The notes under the pieces were generated by a model. The model was not told where the DNA came from. It saw nothing but the letters and a program-made list of their open reading frames with translations, and ran no database searches. Positions 11,483 to 23,048 of a DNA stretch of 64,000 nucleotides are shown here, in pieces. The first letter of the stretch is position 1, and each line of letters begins with the position of its first letter. The position numbers and the translations under genes are program-made. Source of the DNA: Mercenaria mercenaria (Eukaryota; Mollusca; Bivalvia; Venerida; Veneridae); contig NC_069365.1 of NCBI RefSeq assembly GCF_021730395.1, positions 23,224,001 to 23,288,000 of the forward strand, given 5' to 3'.

Positions 11483-12887
11483 ATGGAATTTTGTCTTCTT
11501 CTAAAAACAAGGTAAGTTGACAGTTTTTGTTGAAATATATATCTGATAGCTGACACATAGGAGAATGCTTTGGTTTATATTCATCTTACAGATTTTTTTG
11601 AAAATGAAGAGAAACAGGGGGAATTCTGTAAATTTCTTCTTATATGCAAATGAGCTGAAAATGTATTGAAATGACTAGATCAGAAGTTTATGCCTTTCCA
11701 GTAAGTTTTTCCCTACCTTTGACGATAGTTATTAAAAAGTATAGATATCAACCTGTTTGCTGATATTAGTACCTAAAATTTTCAGCCTGTGAATAGCTGT
11801 GGAAAGTTGGGACTTCCTTTTTTGAAGATATAAATAGATCTAAGCTATATTTAGACTAAAGTTTTTTCAGTATAACAGCATGTAGAGAACCCTTACATAC
11901 AGTCAAATATTCTTGATATTGCAAGGAAATATAATGCATTTTCAAGTGCTTGCTGTTTCTTATGTTGTGCATACTTGATATAGGTCATTGTCAATGTCCA
12001 CTATCATTATACTGACATTTGAAGTTGTTGTTTTTTTCTAAATTACCTCCCTTATATATGCATTTTTCTTCATTCATTTTATTGATAATTACCTCCCTTT
12101 ATGTTTAGCAAAAATTCTCAGATTGCATTTAATTAACTCCCTTTATTTAACATGAAAAATTCTCTTGTGTAATGATTATTTGTATATTTTACTTACAGTG
12201 TCTGATACATGTAGTTGCAGTCTGTCTTTGGAAGCTGTAGAAATAACAAGAAAGAGGCTGACATAGTGGTATAGTTTGTTATATATGAAGTTTATTGATG
12301 ACATTCATGTCATGATGATATCATTAAAGTACAACATACATTGATTTTCTGACAGTCATGTGTTATTACATTTGAACTGAGACTGTTTTATAATCAGGTT
12401 CATGATACTTTTTTAATATACATTGTATACAATAGTTGCATTTTTTTCAATATTAATTGCAGCTTTATAAATTAGAACACTTCAGGTTCATGTTTGATAT
12501 AGTTTATTAATGATTATAATTTTAATCATACAATGAGTTATGAGATATTTTATTAATTTTAATATATTAAGATTAATAAATGTAAAAAGTCTGTTTTAAA
12601 TGCATAGGTCATCTTTAGTACAAAAATAAAGGGAAAAAAAATGTTGTATAATTTTCATTTTCAGTTTTGGTAGGGAAAAGTTTGAGTATGTACAAGTACA
12701 GTTGTTTGACCTGTCTTACCCTGTGGCAGTCCAAGAAGATGTTAATATTATGAAAAATGCAGGAGGTATTATGCTTTTGTATGTTAAACAAAGGTCTCAA
12801 AGCATTTATATGCTGTATGGCTACATTCTTGCTCCTGAAATAACTGTACAAGACAGCTATAAGACTGACATTCCTGACAAGATGTGA
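11483..12887 (+). CDS. Candidate small two-exon gene (unrecognised, 83 aa)
   Basis: Weak candidate. An ATG in a strong context (GCCATGG) at 11483 opens nine codons that reach a consensus donor AAG|GTAAGT after 11511 (phase 2). A pyrimidine-rich acceptor at 12664 opens an exon (12665-12887) whose matching phase reads through to TGA, giving 83 residues. The protein begins MEFCLLLKTSFGREKFEYV and contains PVAVQEDVNIMKN. No domain is recognised. Against it: the region is AT-rich, the frame is short, and a one-in-three phase match is not strong proof. It could equally be a long noncoding RNA with further exons near 13238 and 15227. Confidence 0.22.
12048..12107. repeat. Inverted motif pair, left half (AATTACCTCCCTT, two copies)
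   Basis: Two copies of AATTACCTCCCTT about 40 bp apart. The complementary pair AAAGGGAGGTAATT lies at 16262-16328, making a short inverted flank around 4.2 kb of AT-rich DNA. It may mark the ends of an unrecognised element, but no target duplication was found. Confidence 0.4.
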
Positions 12888-13555
12888 ACCTTCTGGACTT
12901 TATGTCAGCCTGACATAAACATTTCTTTCCTGTAGCTTTGTGTATCCCTCAATTTACTAAGTACATATCTCCATTAAAAATAATGATAATAGATATGGTT
13001 TAGTAATAAATGTGTGATAGCTTTGTAATGCCAGCATTTCAAAAATAGAATGAACATGTACTTTGATAATAAATATTGAAATACAAATTTCAGTATATTG
13101 TATCAGTCAGCAAAAACATGAAGTACATTTGTATCTTTGTATTAAGATAATTAAAACAATTATATTCAAGTGCTTTGACACTGATTTTATGTTGATTTCC
13201 TAGAATGTGTGTGAATTAATGTTTTACAATATTTCAGAACTTGAAGACAATTGTTAGTGCAGAAGGGACATAAAAGTTATGACAAAAGAAACAGATATAA
13301 ATAAGGTAAACTATTGTGATAAAAAGACATGGCCAGTGCTGCACATCACAAAGGCAATATTTGAATTTAATTTTTTGTCACTTATGAGTTCTGTAAAAAT
13401 GATTTTGCAATATATATAAAATGATTAGGATTAATTTTTTTTACTGTGATCTTTTTTCACATGATTTTGTCAAGACTGACGAATTGTTCATTGGAATAAG
13501 ATAGTTAAAGGCGGCATTGTGTCACATAAAAATATGTCTGCATAGTTGCCTAACA
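12888..13555. other. AT-rich intergenic DNA
   Basis: No gene or repeat recognised. Several AATAAA-like hexamers occur, as expected in AT-rich sequence. Confidence 0.4.
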
Positions 13556-13559
13556 TTAA

Positions 13560-14355
13560 GGTATTAGATCACTAATAGAGAACCTTCTTTTTGAAGAGTA
13601 TTTAATTCCTACAATAAACCTACTTTTACTGCAGTTCTTAGAGGTGCGTAGGTTCAAGCCCTACTGGGACCAACATTTTTTTTCCTTATATTCCTTTTTT
13701 ACTAGTACGTTTTTACTTCTTTCAAGACTTATTATTGATTATTTGTACAAAAATGGAAAAAGATGAATCTTATAAGCGATTTCTTGGTGTTCAAAGTGAA
13801 TTTACTACTTAAACAGAAGGGGTAGAGTTACACATCTTTAAAAATATTGAGTTACACGCGGTGAAAGTTCTCTGTTTTGCTTTCACTTTTAGATTATATA
13901 TTGTGGAAGAAATTTAGGTAGGTTTTACATCCTCCCTAAGGTTATTTTTAAATGGAGTAAGCAAAATCCAAAACAGAAACACATCATTCGACCTTATTTT
14001 TTCAATGTTGAAGTATGAATTCTGTCTCATTAAATCCGTTTACTTGAGGCACCATAGAAAAAATGATATTGACATTTTTATTTTGTGTTTTATAATTGTT
14101 TTCCAATAGATTGATGTTTCTTCTATTGAAATTAATGGTAAAATGAGTTCTCTGCAAACGTTTTGGATAGTGGCTATCACTTTGAAATTTGTCTCTACTT
14201 GAGCTCGAGGAGATACCATAAGTTACTCAAAATTTATAAAAAACGGCACGGTAAAAGTTGTTTAAAATTTGCAAAATAGTGCAAAACACGGTTACCTTTC
14301 AGAATATACCAAGCAAAGGCCATTTTGTAAACATTACTATTAGTGACCTAATACC
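13560..14355. mobile_element. TTAA-flanked MITE family M1, copy 1
   Basis: A 796-bp element between two TTAA tetranucleotides (13556-13559 and 14356-14359), with inverted ends starting GGTATTAG and ending CTAATACC. Inside is a tRNA-like T-arm and acceptor segment (GTAGGTTCAAGCCCTACTGG, then GACCA). A second copy is at 19794-20580 and is alignable end to end. TTAA duplication is typical of piggyBac-type transposition. No transposase is encoded. Confidence 0.88.
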
Positions 14356-14359
14356 TTAA

Positions 14360-16261
14360 ATGTCAGATTGTAAACAATGAAATTCTAAATTTGGAAAATT
14401 CTTTGTTGTTTTTCTTCATTTAGCTCAGTTGAAGGAGATGAAGTTTGAAGCAATTTTCACAATACAACCTCTCCAGAGTAGCTCACTATGAAGCAAAAAC
14501 CTCTCTATAACAACATCATGAGAATTTCCCTAAGCTGAAATATAACTATCAAATTTATTTCTCCAGAACAACAACCTCAGAATAACTAAAATATTTGTAT
14601 ATCCCACAGGGTATTGCTCTACAGAGGTTGCATTGTACTTATAATATCTATGATTTCAAATGCTTTAAGAAAAACAACATTTTCAACATGGGAAAAAGTG
14701 AACATATATTACTCATAAGGTGAAGTTTTGGCAGTTCTCAAGTTCATTGTTTTTGCATGCTATATAAAAACACTTTAGGTAGTTTATCATTATTACATCA
14801 TATACTAATCAGAGGCTGTAGGTTGTTGTTGGAGCTTTTAGGTGAGATCATAGGTGAACATCATCAGATTTATCTGTTTATTTTTTCACCATTTTATTGA
14901 ATATGTACATTGAATGTTATAAAATATGCAATCTTTTCAGACAGTCCTATTAAATAGCTTGTCATTTAGTGGATCTAAGTATATGTAAAATTTAAATAAA
15001 GCAGCAAGCAAAGTAGCAACACAATCTTGCTGCTTTAAACAGGTAATTCCTTAGACAAGTTGAAATTAGACAAAATGTCAATTTGTAGAGTTACCTGACT
15101 TGCTGCTTGATAATATATTTCTAAGATTAGAATATCTGCAAATGTCTAAAATGATGTTATAATTGTTTTAAAAACTATGATGTTTTATTCTCTTTATGTA
15201 ATAAAGTTTTACATTTGTATTTCCAGAAGTGCTACAAGTGTGTTGTCATGTGAAATGGAATTTACCCCAACAGTGCTGCAAGATGTATATTCAAGTGCAA
15301 GACAGCCATGCACCAGCTGTAAACTGAGATGGACCCATATAATAAATATGACTTTTTAAGTTTCATAGTATTTGTGGTGGAGACTGACCCAGTCATTCAG
15401 CAACTTATACTGTCTGTGTGTCATTTCTTGTATGTTATAGTTTTCTTAATAATACATTAAATGTCAAAGTTATGGTAAGATGAACTCATTTATCACTTGT
15501 AGATTAATGTTAAAGCAGTTCAACATTTTACCATAAGTTAACTAATATTCTATTTAACCAGAGTTGTCACATATTTTCATATAAATATTTGTATAATACA
15601 GTCTAATCTAATCTACATATGATGTTCCACAATTTTTTAGTTATATTTTATGTTGATATTTTATGTTGTTTTCATGTCTCAACATATAATTACTAACATC
15701 AAAGAAACTTAAGTATTTTAAAATTTGGTTGGTATAAATGGTTGTTTTGTTTATATATTTTATTTTTTTCCATCCAGGAGAATAAAGAAATGTACATTTC
15801 AAAATATCTCATCATTCCAGATAAGTACACTACATAATCAAGATAAAAGAAATAAGAACAAAATATGTTGGTGGAATTTTATTTTCAAAAATTTGATATA
15901 CAGTCTTTGTAGTATTTACTTCTTTAGATATGTTGGACTGAAATGGGAATAACAACATACTTTAAATTTTTGTAGTCATAAGTTAATATGGGAATTATTA
16001 ACTTAACTTAAAACGATTTTATCTCACTGTTATGCCATCTGAGCTTTAATATTTTTCAACATTGTCATTGGCAACAAGGCTCAAAATTATTTGTTGTGTA
16101 TACCTTGCATTCATGTGTGATAAATGCTTTTATGGTATTCTTTAATATAATTTATGCTTTTCATCTTACCATAGATTAAAAAAATATATATTTACTTGTC
16201 TGAAAATTAAGGTAAAAATACTGACTAAATAAATTGCAATATAAGAAAGCTTATTTGAGAT
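14360..16261. other. AT-rich intergenic DNA
   Basis: About 1.9 kb with no confident gene. A possible exon-like block with a good acceptor (ttccag) lies at 15227-15358 and ends near AATAAA, but its frame is short and is not joined to anything convincing. Confidence 0.4.
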
Positions 16262-16328
16262 AAAGGGAGGTAATTCCATAAAAAAATATGTGGAATGTAG
16301 ATGATAAATGAAATGAAGGGAGGTAATA
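16262..16328. repeat. Inverted motif pair, right half (AAAGGGAGGTAATT, two copies)
   Basis: Complement of the pair at 12048-12107, in the same spacing class (about 50 bp between the two copies). See that entry for the interpretation. Confidence 0.4.
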
Positions 16329-17150
16329 AAATATTGTGAAGTTATTAGTCTTCATTTCTTTGATGAGCTAATTAATTGTTTTACATTTTGGTTTATTAAC
16401 TACAAGTATGACCTAACATGTGTACCTGTCCTGAAGGAAAATAAAATAGGTTGTTTGATGTCCTTGTACTGTTAAATTGTTCCTGTATTTGTTTACACTC
16501 CATGTCTGAATGAAATGAAGAAACAGACTTTATTGAGGGTATCCTGGGAAAATACCTAAGTTTATTTTTATATCAGCAAATTTGATGAGATAGTCATTCA
16601 GGAGTTGTCTATCCTATTTGCAAAAATGCTATGGGGACTAAATTTTTTGGAGTAAATATATCTTTTAAAAAATAACACACAGCATTTTAATATTGTATAT
16701 ATATTATCTAATGCACTTAGCAATATATATTTGGAGTCAAAATGTTAAAAATTCCGGTTTTAATTTTTTAGTTACAATGTCTATTATATGACGGAGTTAT
16801 TTTTCTTCTTAATCCCAAATACATGCATGCGTAGGAAGCACCGAGCACAGAAAACACAACCCAGAGTCACAATGCCAAACCTTGATTAATATGAAATATG
16901 TCGTTCATTTTGGTTCACCCAATCTCACCTCTTTCGAAATCTGCCTGAAAACAGAAACAGCAAGACAGTTCAATAACAAGTGTTAACATTGACGTTTTTT
17001 ATCATAATCCTATGTAAAGTTTGTATCATATATTATATGGTAGAACATAAACAGAATGCCTTTAATGGAACAAAGAGAAGGGTTTAAAAAAATATCTTTA
17101 ATGTGTGTACTAACCTTCAGGTAATGCTTCTAACTACTTTACCCAGTATC
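16329..17150. other. AT-rich intergenic DNA
   Basis: No gene, repeat or RNA gene recognised. Confidence 0.4.
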
Positions 17151-17157
17151 AAGCACC

Positions 17158-17450
17158 TGCCCGCTTAGCTCAATAGGGTGAGCGTCGGTCTACGGATCGC
17201 GGGGTTATGAGTTCGATCCACGGGCGGGGCGTATGTTCGTGACGATTTGATAAAAGACATTGTGTCTGAAATCATTCCTCCTCCACTTCTGATTCATGTG
17301 GGAAAGTTGATAGATACTTGCGGAGAAAGGTTTGTACTGGTACAGAATCCAGGAACACTGATTAGGTTAACTGCCCGCCGTTACTTGGCTGAAATACTGT
17401 TGAAAAACGGCGTTAACCGTGAACTTGATTGGACAATAATCTTATTTATT
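17158..17450 (+). mobile_element. SINE with tRNA-Arg(ACG)-like head
   Basis: The first 75 bases resemble a tRNA: D-arm GCTCAATAGGGTGAGC, anticodon loop CTACGGA (ACG), T-arm GAGTTCGATCC. The anticodon stem is mispaired, so it is a SINE head and not a working tRNA. The body (CACTGATTAGGTTAACTG, then TGAAATACTGTTGAAA) is shared with a more diverged copy at 38268-38520. Confidence 0.85.
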
Positions 17451-17519
17451 GTTTACAAAAAACATAATAAACTAAAAGACAAAACTTTGTTCTACAACTT
17501 ACCTGCATTACGCTGGAAT

Positions 17520-17705
17520 CCACAGCTCTCCATACATGTGATGTCCACCCAGCCGGCTTACGGAAGGTCGGTGGTTCTACCCAGGTGCCCGCTCGTGATG
17601 AAATAATGCACGGAGGGGCACCTGGGGTCTTCCTCCGCCTCTAAAAGCTGGAAAGTTGCCATATGACCTATAATTGTTTCGGTGCGACGTTAAACCCAAC
17701 AAAAA
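17520..17705 (+). mobile_element. 5'-truncated SINE (same body as 9962-10245)
   Basis: Contains GGAAGGTCGGTGGTTCTACC, CCCGCTCGTGATGAAATAAT and GGTGCGACGTTAAACCCAAC, matching the body and tail of the SINE at 9962-10245 without its tRNA head. It lies directly after another SINE, so the two are adjacent or overlapping insertions. Confidence 0.8.
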
Positions 17706-17859
17706 GAACATGTGATGTACACTGACGGGGAAAGAAACGCCTCATTCAATCTCATTGTACAATATTTTGTTCACCATGTTTCAAATTCCATTTGCAAATC
17801 GGATGATTTAAAAGAATTGATGGGTAATTAGACAGTATTTCATGGTCGGATTATGCTTC

Positions 17860-19180
17860 AAATCTTGAATTTCAATAGAATGGTCGTATCAGTAGCGCGT
17901 GCTGTCACCTCTGCTGGCAACCACAGCAGCAATGCGTCGTCCAATGGACCCGCACTAGTTACGTAGCAGATATCGTTGGATTCGGGCCCACTCCTGGTGG
18001 AGAGCTGCTATCAGTTCCTGGATGTTGCTAAGCTGCGGTGACGTTGACATAACTACCGTCCAAGGTAATCCCAGGCGTGTTCTATTAGATTGCTGCCCAG
18101 TGAGCACTCCGGCCAAGGCAAAACGTTTATGTTTCTTGTCTGTAACATTTCCTTGAGAAACATGCAACATAAGGTCGCACGTTGCCGTGCTGAAAGACTT
18201 AACGTTGACGGAAAAATAGGGTCAACTTCAGGACGTAATATCTGGTCGATGTAACGCCTGGTTGTGAGATTACCTTGGCACACGACGAGTTAGGACTTAA
18301 ACCTATACCATAACTCCACCCCACAGTAAGGACTGTGCTGCAGAACGCAGTTGTTAGCGTAGCGTCCCTGACGTCGTCTTTAGACACGGATACGTCCGTT
18401 GGCGTTCAAAAAGTTGAAACATTATTCATCACTAAACAGTACGTTCTGCCAAGGCTGACAGCGATGGTTGCGGGCCCAAATTAGACGGTGACGGTGACTA
18501 GGCCGCGTAGGGCATGTGTTAAAAACAAAGACAAACATCAAACAGGGAATACCACGTACCAAAATCGCAGCCTCCCCAAAACGAAACCTACAGCACGCAG
18601 ACGTGCACACCACAAACACACACACATACACGTGCACACACACAAAGCCAACACACGAGGACAAAACGAACAAAGGAACACACAAACAAACATGCGCACA
18701 CACACAAAGCCTACACAAGAGGACAAAATGAACAAACAAAGGAACACAGTGGGGCACCTCCTTGGAACGGTCAGTGGCAAAAACACCACTGGGGAGCTTA
18801 AACCGGTTTATGGTGCGCACCCAACCTCGCTCTTACCCCCACCATGTTCCAAAGACACGGGACAGTGTAAATAAAAGTAATCCCCTCCAGGTGAATCTCT
18901 AACACACGTAATGGAAACAAAAAGGCATGGCATGTAAAACACAAAAATGCTCGTGTATAAAAATATAAAAAGCAAACCTTTAGAACCAAAAACGTATGTA
19001 CTCAATGCCTTTTCAGAAGACAGAGCAACAAGAGAAACACCCTTAAGGGCCCGACGAATAGTGGTCGAACGGGAGACATTAAAACATCTAGCGACTTGTT
19101 CTTGCGTTCGCCCACATTGGAGCATACCCACTCTTCAAAATTTAGCCTCGGCGTTATCAAAGACTGATTAATTGTCAGAA
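17860..19180 (-). mobile_element. Tc1/mariner-like DNA transposon, decayed and interrupted
   Basis: Read on the minus strand, pieces of a Tc1-type transposase appear in order: a helix-turn-helix part GMLQCGRTQEQVARCFNVSR (about 19131-19060), WARNHR followed by NVLFSDE (around the second catalytic Asp, about 18485-18425), LTTRRYIDQILRP, then LPWPECSLGSNLIEHAWD with the last catalytic acidic residue, and a C-terminus ending EWARIQRYLLRN. Frames change between pieces, so it is inactive. Between the DNA-binding part and the catalytic part lies an unrelated repeat (18510-19056). That repeat inserted into the transposon and replaced or displaced part of the first catalytic region. Terminal inverted repeats were not located. 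Confidence 0.8.
18510..19056. mobile_element. Dispersed repeat family R1, copy 2, nested in the Tc1-like element
   Basis: Homologous to 10485-11040 (GGGAATACCACGTACC, CACCTCCTTGGAACGG, GAGCAACAAGAG, then AAGGGCCCGAC). It includes a (CA)n-rich stretch at 18600-18720 that gives spurious open frames on both strands. It separates two parts of a Tc1-like transposase, so it is younger than that element. Confidence 0.7.
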
Positions 19181-19789
19181 AATATGTTTGTATGTCGACT
19201 AACACATGTACCTATGTAAAACTGGCTCAATAAAACATCAGTCCTCGTGCAGTTGTCAGATTGTCTGTGTATAATGCACGGCCGCTAAATAATTCGTATT
19301 CGCTGCTCCAGACGGGAAATAATTCTTGTTTTCCATTTTACTCGTTGATTTTCATCCTTACAGCACCAATCAGCTAGCCGAAACAAAAGTAGAAATCGTT
19401 TTTATTTCAAATTGCATAAAAGCAAGCAGCCAGTCTTTACATTTGTTACAATGTGCGAAACGTTGTGGTCCACAGTTGCTTATACGCCTATTGACACAAG
19501 GAAATGTTTCTTCTTCCAAAAGTCCGAAGCTGAATGCTCAGTGCACGTGCCTGAAGAACACATTTTTCAGCTCGACAGTAGAGCTATTGCACTCGCCCTG
19601 CGTCGGCGTCGCAGTAAGTTTAAGTTTTTGATAAAGTCAAACATCTCTGTTACTATCAAAGCTATTGACTTGAAACTTAAAAAAGTTATTTACTATCAAA
19701 GTCTACACCAGGAGAAACAATCCCCATAACTGTGAGTTGAATTATTACAGAATTATGCCCCATTTTACATTTTTAGGTTAAAGATGTTT
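19181..19789. other. Intergenic with degenerate repeat
   Basis: 19625-19790 and 20585-20720 are two halves or copies of one degenerate repeat (CATCTCTGTTACTATCAAAG, GTCTACACCAG, AAACAATCCCCATAA). MITE M1 copy 2 sits between them. The rest shows no gene. Confidence 0.5.
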
Positions 19790-19793
19790 TTAA

Positions 19794-20580
19794 GGTATTA
19801 GGCCCATAATAGAGTATCTCCTTTTTGAAGAGTATTCAATTACATAAACCTACTTTGACTGCAATGTTCAGTGGGGGTCGTAGGTTCAAGCCCCACTGGG
19901 ACCAAATTTTGTTTTTCCTTATTTTCCTTTTTTTCTTGTAAGTTTTTACTTCTTTCAGGGCTTGTTATTGATTTATTGTACAGAAGTGGAAAATATCCAT
20001 TTGATAAGCGATTTCTTGCTGTTCAAAGTGAATTTACCTCTATAATAGAAGGAGAGTTAGACATCTTTAAAAATACTGAGTTACGTGCGGTAAAAGTTCT
20101 CTATTTTGCCTACATTCTTTAAATTACATATTGTGAAAGAAATGTAGGTATGTTTTACTTCTGCCCTACAGTTATTTTTGAATGAAGTGAGCAACCCACA
20201 GGATTCGACCTTAATTTTTCAATGTGGAGATAGAGTTCTGTTTCATTAAATCCGTTTACTTGAGGCACCCTAGAAACAATGATACTGACACTTTTACTTT
20301 TTAGTTTTATAATTGTTTACCAATAGTTTGATGATTCTTTCATAAAAAATAATGGTATAATGAATTCTCTGCAAATGTTTTGGATAAAGGTCGCCACTTT
20401 GAAATTTGTCTCTACTTGAGCTTGGGGAAATACCATAAATTATGCAAAATTTATAAAAAAAAAAAAAACGGCACGGTAAAAGGTTTTAAAAATTTGCAAC
20501 AAAGTGCGAAGCACGGTCAGCTGTAAGAATATACCAAGCAAATGCCATTTTTTAAACATTACTATTAGGGGCCTAATACC
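19794..20580. mobile_element. TTAA-flanked MITE family M1, copy 2
   Basis: A 787-bp element between TTAA at 19790-19793 and TTAA at 20581-20584. Its inverted ends GGTATTAGG / CCTAATACC extend to about 17-18 bp with GCCCATAATAG / CTATTAGGGGC. It carries the tRNA-like T-arm GGTTCAAGCCCCACTGGGAC inside a short hairpin (CAGTGGGG..CCCCACTG). It is alignable along its length with 13560-14355. Confidence 0.9.
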
Positions 20581-21114
20581 TTAAGTCAAATATCTCTGAT
20601 ACTATCAGAGCTTTTTACCTGAAACTTGAAATAGTTATTCACAATTAAAGTCTACACCAGATGAAACAATTCCCATAATTCTGTTTTAGTTTTGACAGAG
20701 TTATGCCCCTTTTTAACTTAGAATTTTTGATTAAAGTTTTATCAAGTTTTTTTCTGGCAAAGCTCTAATTCAAGCACTAAGAAAAGTCGAATCAAAACAT
20801 TGTTAAAAGTTAAAACTGCCTACCTTTGAACGCTTTTATGTTTTTTTGCAATGTCATGCCTGGACGGATGGCCTAAAGCCAGTCTTAGGAATTACTAATA
20901 TTAGAAAATGGTTTGATATTTTTGAATTGAGTGGAATCAAAATTGTGCCACTGTTTAATTCGTCTGTACAATTTTATATGTCTGCTTTTCTGAACTAAAG
21001 TTTGTTTTCATATCTGTTGTATGAAATACTAATAGCTTTGGTTAAAATTTATCTTCCTGCTCAGAAAGGAGTGGCCTGCTATTGAAATAATTACATAGAA
21101 ACTAGTGTTGGTTG

Positions 21115-21391
21115 CTTAGGCGTAAAAAATGTTTGTTTCCGGTATCCCGACCTACCCTAAATTTTTTAATGGCCTTGGAGAATATGTTTTTCAACTTTTT
21201 AACAAAAGTTGCAAAACTGCACTTTTTATGCTTTAAACATGGTCAGTGATGTTAGAAATCAACTTACTGATGCTGTAAAGGCATAACCCCCTTATTCATA
21301 TTCATTTTTTTGACATAAAAATAATTTTCCGACCTACCTACCCCAATTTTTTTAGCATATTACCGGAAACAAAGAATTTTTTAAGCCTTAT
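21115..21391. mobile_element. Short MITE with TTAGGC..TTTCCGGTA ends
   Basis: About 275 bp with imperfect inverted ends: left TTAGGCGTAAAAAATG then TTTGTTTCCGGTA, right TACCGGAAACAAAG then TTTTTTAAGCCTTA. Each end is followed by a CCGACCTACC stretch in the same orientation. It is noncoding. Confidence 0.65.
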
Positions 21392-21860
21392 CTATCAGTA
21401 TGATAAAAGCGGTTTTGATCTCTCAATATAAAGTGGTGGAGTCAATGGTCCCTGTTTTTTCTATTAGGAATTATTAGATATTTCAACTGGTATCTCTGCA
21501 GAATTATATTCAACACTTTTAAATTGTTGTTAAACGATGATAATTGATTGTATTTACTTTGATCAGTTAAGTAAAAGGACATACCACGTAAACAATGACT
21601 TTTTATTATGTAATGAGCAATACCGCTTTTACTTACATGTACTTCCAATTCTTCCGTTTTTGCTTTACATGTTCTTACCAACGCGTGAAATGCAGTCGTC
21701 ACAGCCAACAATAAAACACACGATACTGAAAGATGTAAATGCTGTATATTTGTTGAACATAGAGCATAAAATGGTTTTGTATCTAACTGGTGAAAAAATA
21801 CGTTTCTAAATTGTCTATGACCTTCCTATATTTGCCGGGATACAAACGTGTATAAATCAT

Positions 21861-23048
21861 ACCCAGTAGGCATTTGACGTCGGTTAGACGTCGTATAGAC
21901 GTCGAACCCCGACGTCAGATTAACGTTGGATTTTGGTTGGGTTTGCAAACCGTTTAGACGTCGGATCCCGACGTTGGCTAGACCTCGCAATCCGACCATT
22001 TTCCAACCAAACTCTAACCACTTTCCAACCAAAATCTGACCAAATTTTCAACAGAATTTGCAATCAAACAAGTAATCAACACATGTATTTTATCATCTTT
22101 CTTTCACATGATAGCGACATAAGTCTAATGTCATAAATTCAAAAAAGGTAATCCAGTAATTGAAACTTTCAAGTTTAGTCATGTCTGCATGATTCTTCAA
22201 CTCCGTTAAAATTCCCGTCTGAAATGTATAAAATTTGACAGTTTCATCATTTCATAAAATTTGAAAACTTATACAAGTATGCTAGAGCTATTACTAAAAA
22301 ACATAATTGCTACGTGCAAAACAAACATGTTTTAGTTTAAATTCTAAAAGAAATCTCTATAACCTCATAAAATGTAATGAAGTTTTATGTTAAACGCAAT
22401 TGATTTTTAAAGTAATAAACATAATGCATCACACTAAAAAGAATAACTATTAAACTAAGTACAATTTTCAAAAATCTGCTACTCACGTTGCGGATCCCTT
22501 TGTGTAAAGTATTTATAAATTTGCTCTATCTTATCCCACAAAATATCAAATTACCGGAAGACTTGTGTAAACCGATGCAGGCTTATCTCGCAAAGGCATG
22601 ACTAATAAAACAACATGTGTAGAAGAAGATCCTTAGGTGAATTTAGAATAATTTATACATGTACACGTATAGAATGCAATTTTTTCCTAAACAGTTTTAA
22701 ATTGGTAAAAAAGAAATCCGTTTCCGAAAATAGACAATCTAATGCGATTTTGTAACATAATAAATGATAATGTTTGATGTGCGAATGACCTATTATTTAT
22801 AAGCGCATGTTCAGGCATAACTATCTTTAAACTATACTAGCAAAATTGCACCAGTTAATTTCATAAATGAAAACATTTAAACAGACTTTCTAACCAACCT
22901 AATTCCAACGTCTCCTAGACGTCTAAGTCTGACGTCTATTAGACGTCGTGGTTATGACGTTGGTTAGACGTTGGATTCAGGTCGCCGACGTCGCAACCAA
23001 AATCCAACGTCTAACCAACGTCGGTACGACGTCAGGTGTTTACTGGGT
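21861..23048. mobile_element. MITE-like element with GACGTC-rich ends
   Basis: A 1.19-kb element with ends ACCCAGTA / TACTGGGT. Both ends are dense in GACGTC and CCAACGT motifs (for example TTAGACGTCG) within 190 bp. The AT-rich interior has no open frame. Transposase and superfamily are unknown. Clustered subterminal motifs are usual for transposase binding sites. Confidence 0.8.

Noticed and set aside
17160-17235. tRNA-Arg gene
   Set aside because: The tRNA resemblance is real, but the anticodon stem is mispaired and the sequence continues into a SINE body shared with 38268-38520.
18422-19205. Multiple Cys/Val- or Thr/His-rich open frames on both strands
   Set aside because: They come from a (CA)n-rich part of repeat R1 and from broken Tc1 transposase frames.
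19860-20122. Small gene starting MGVVGSSPTGTKF
   Set aside because: The frame begins inside the tRNA-like segment of the TTAA MITE. This peptide is a translation of the repeat.
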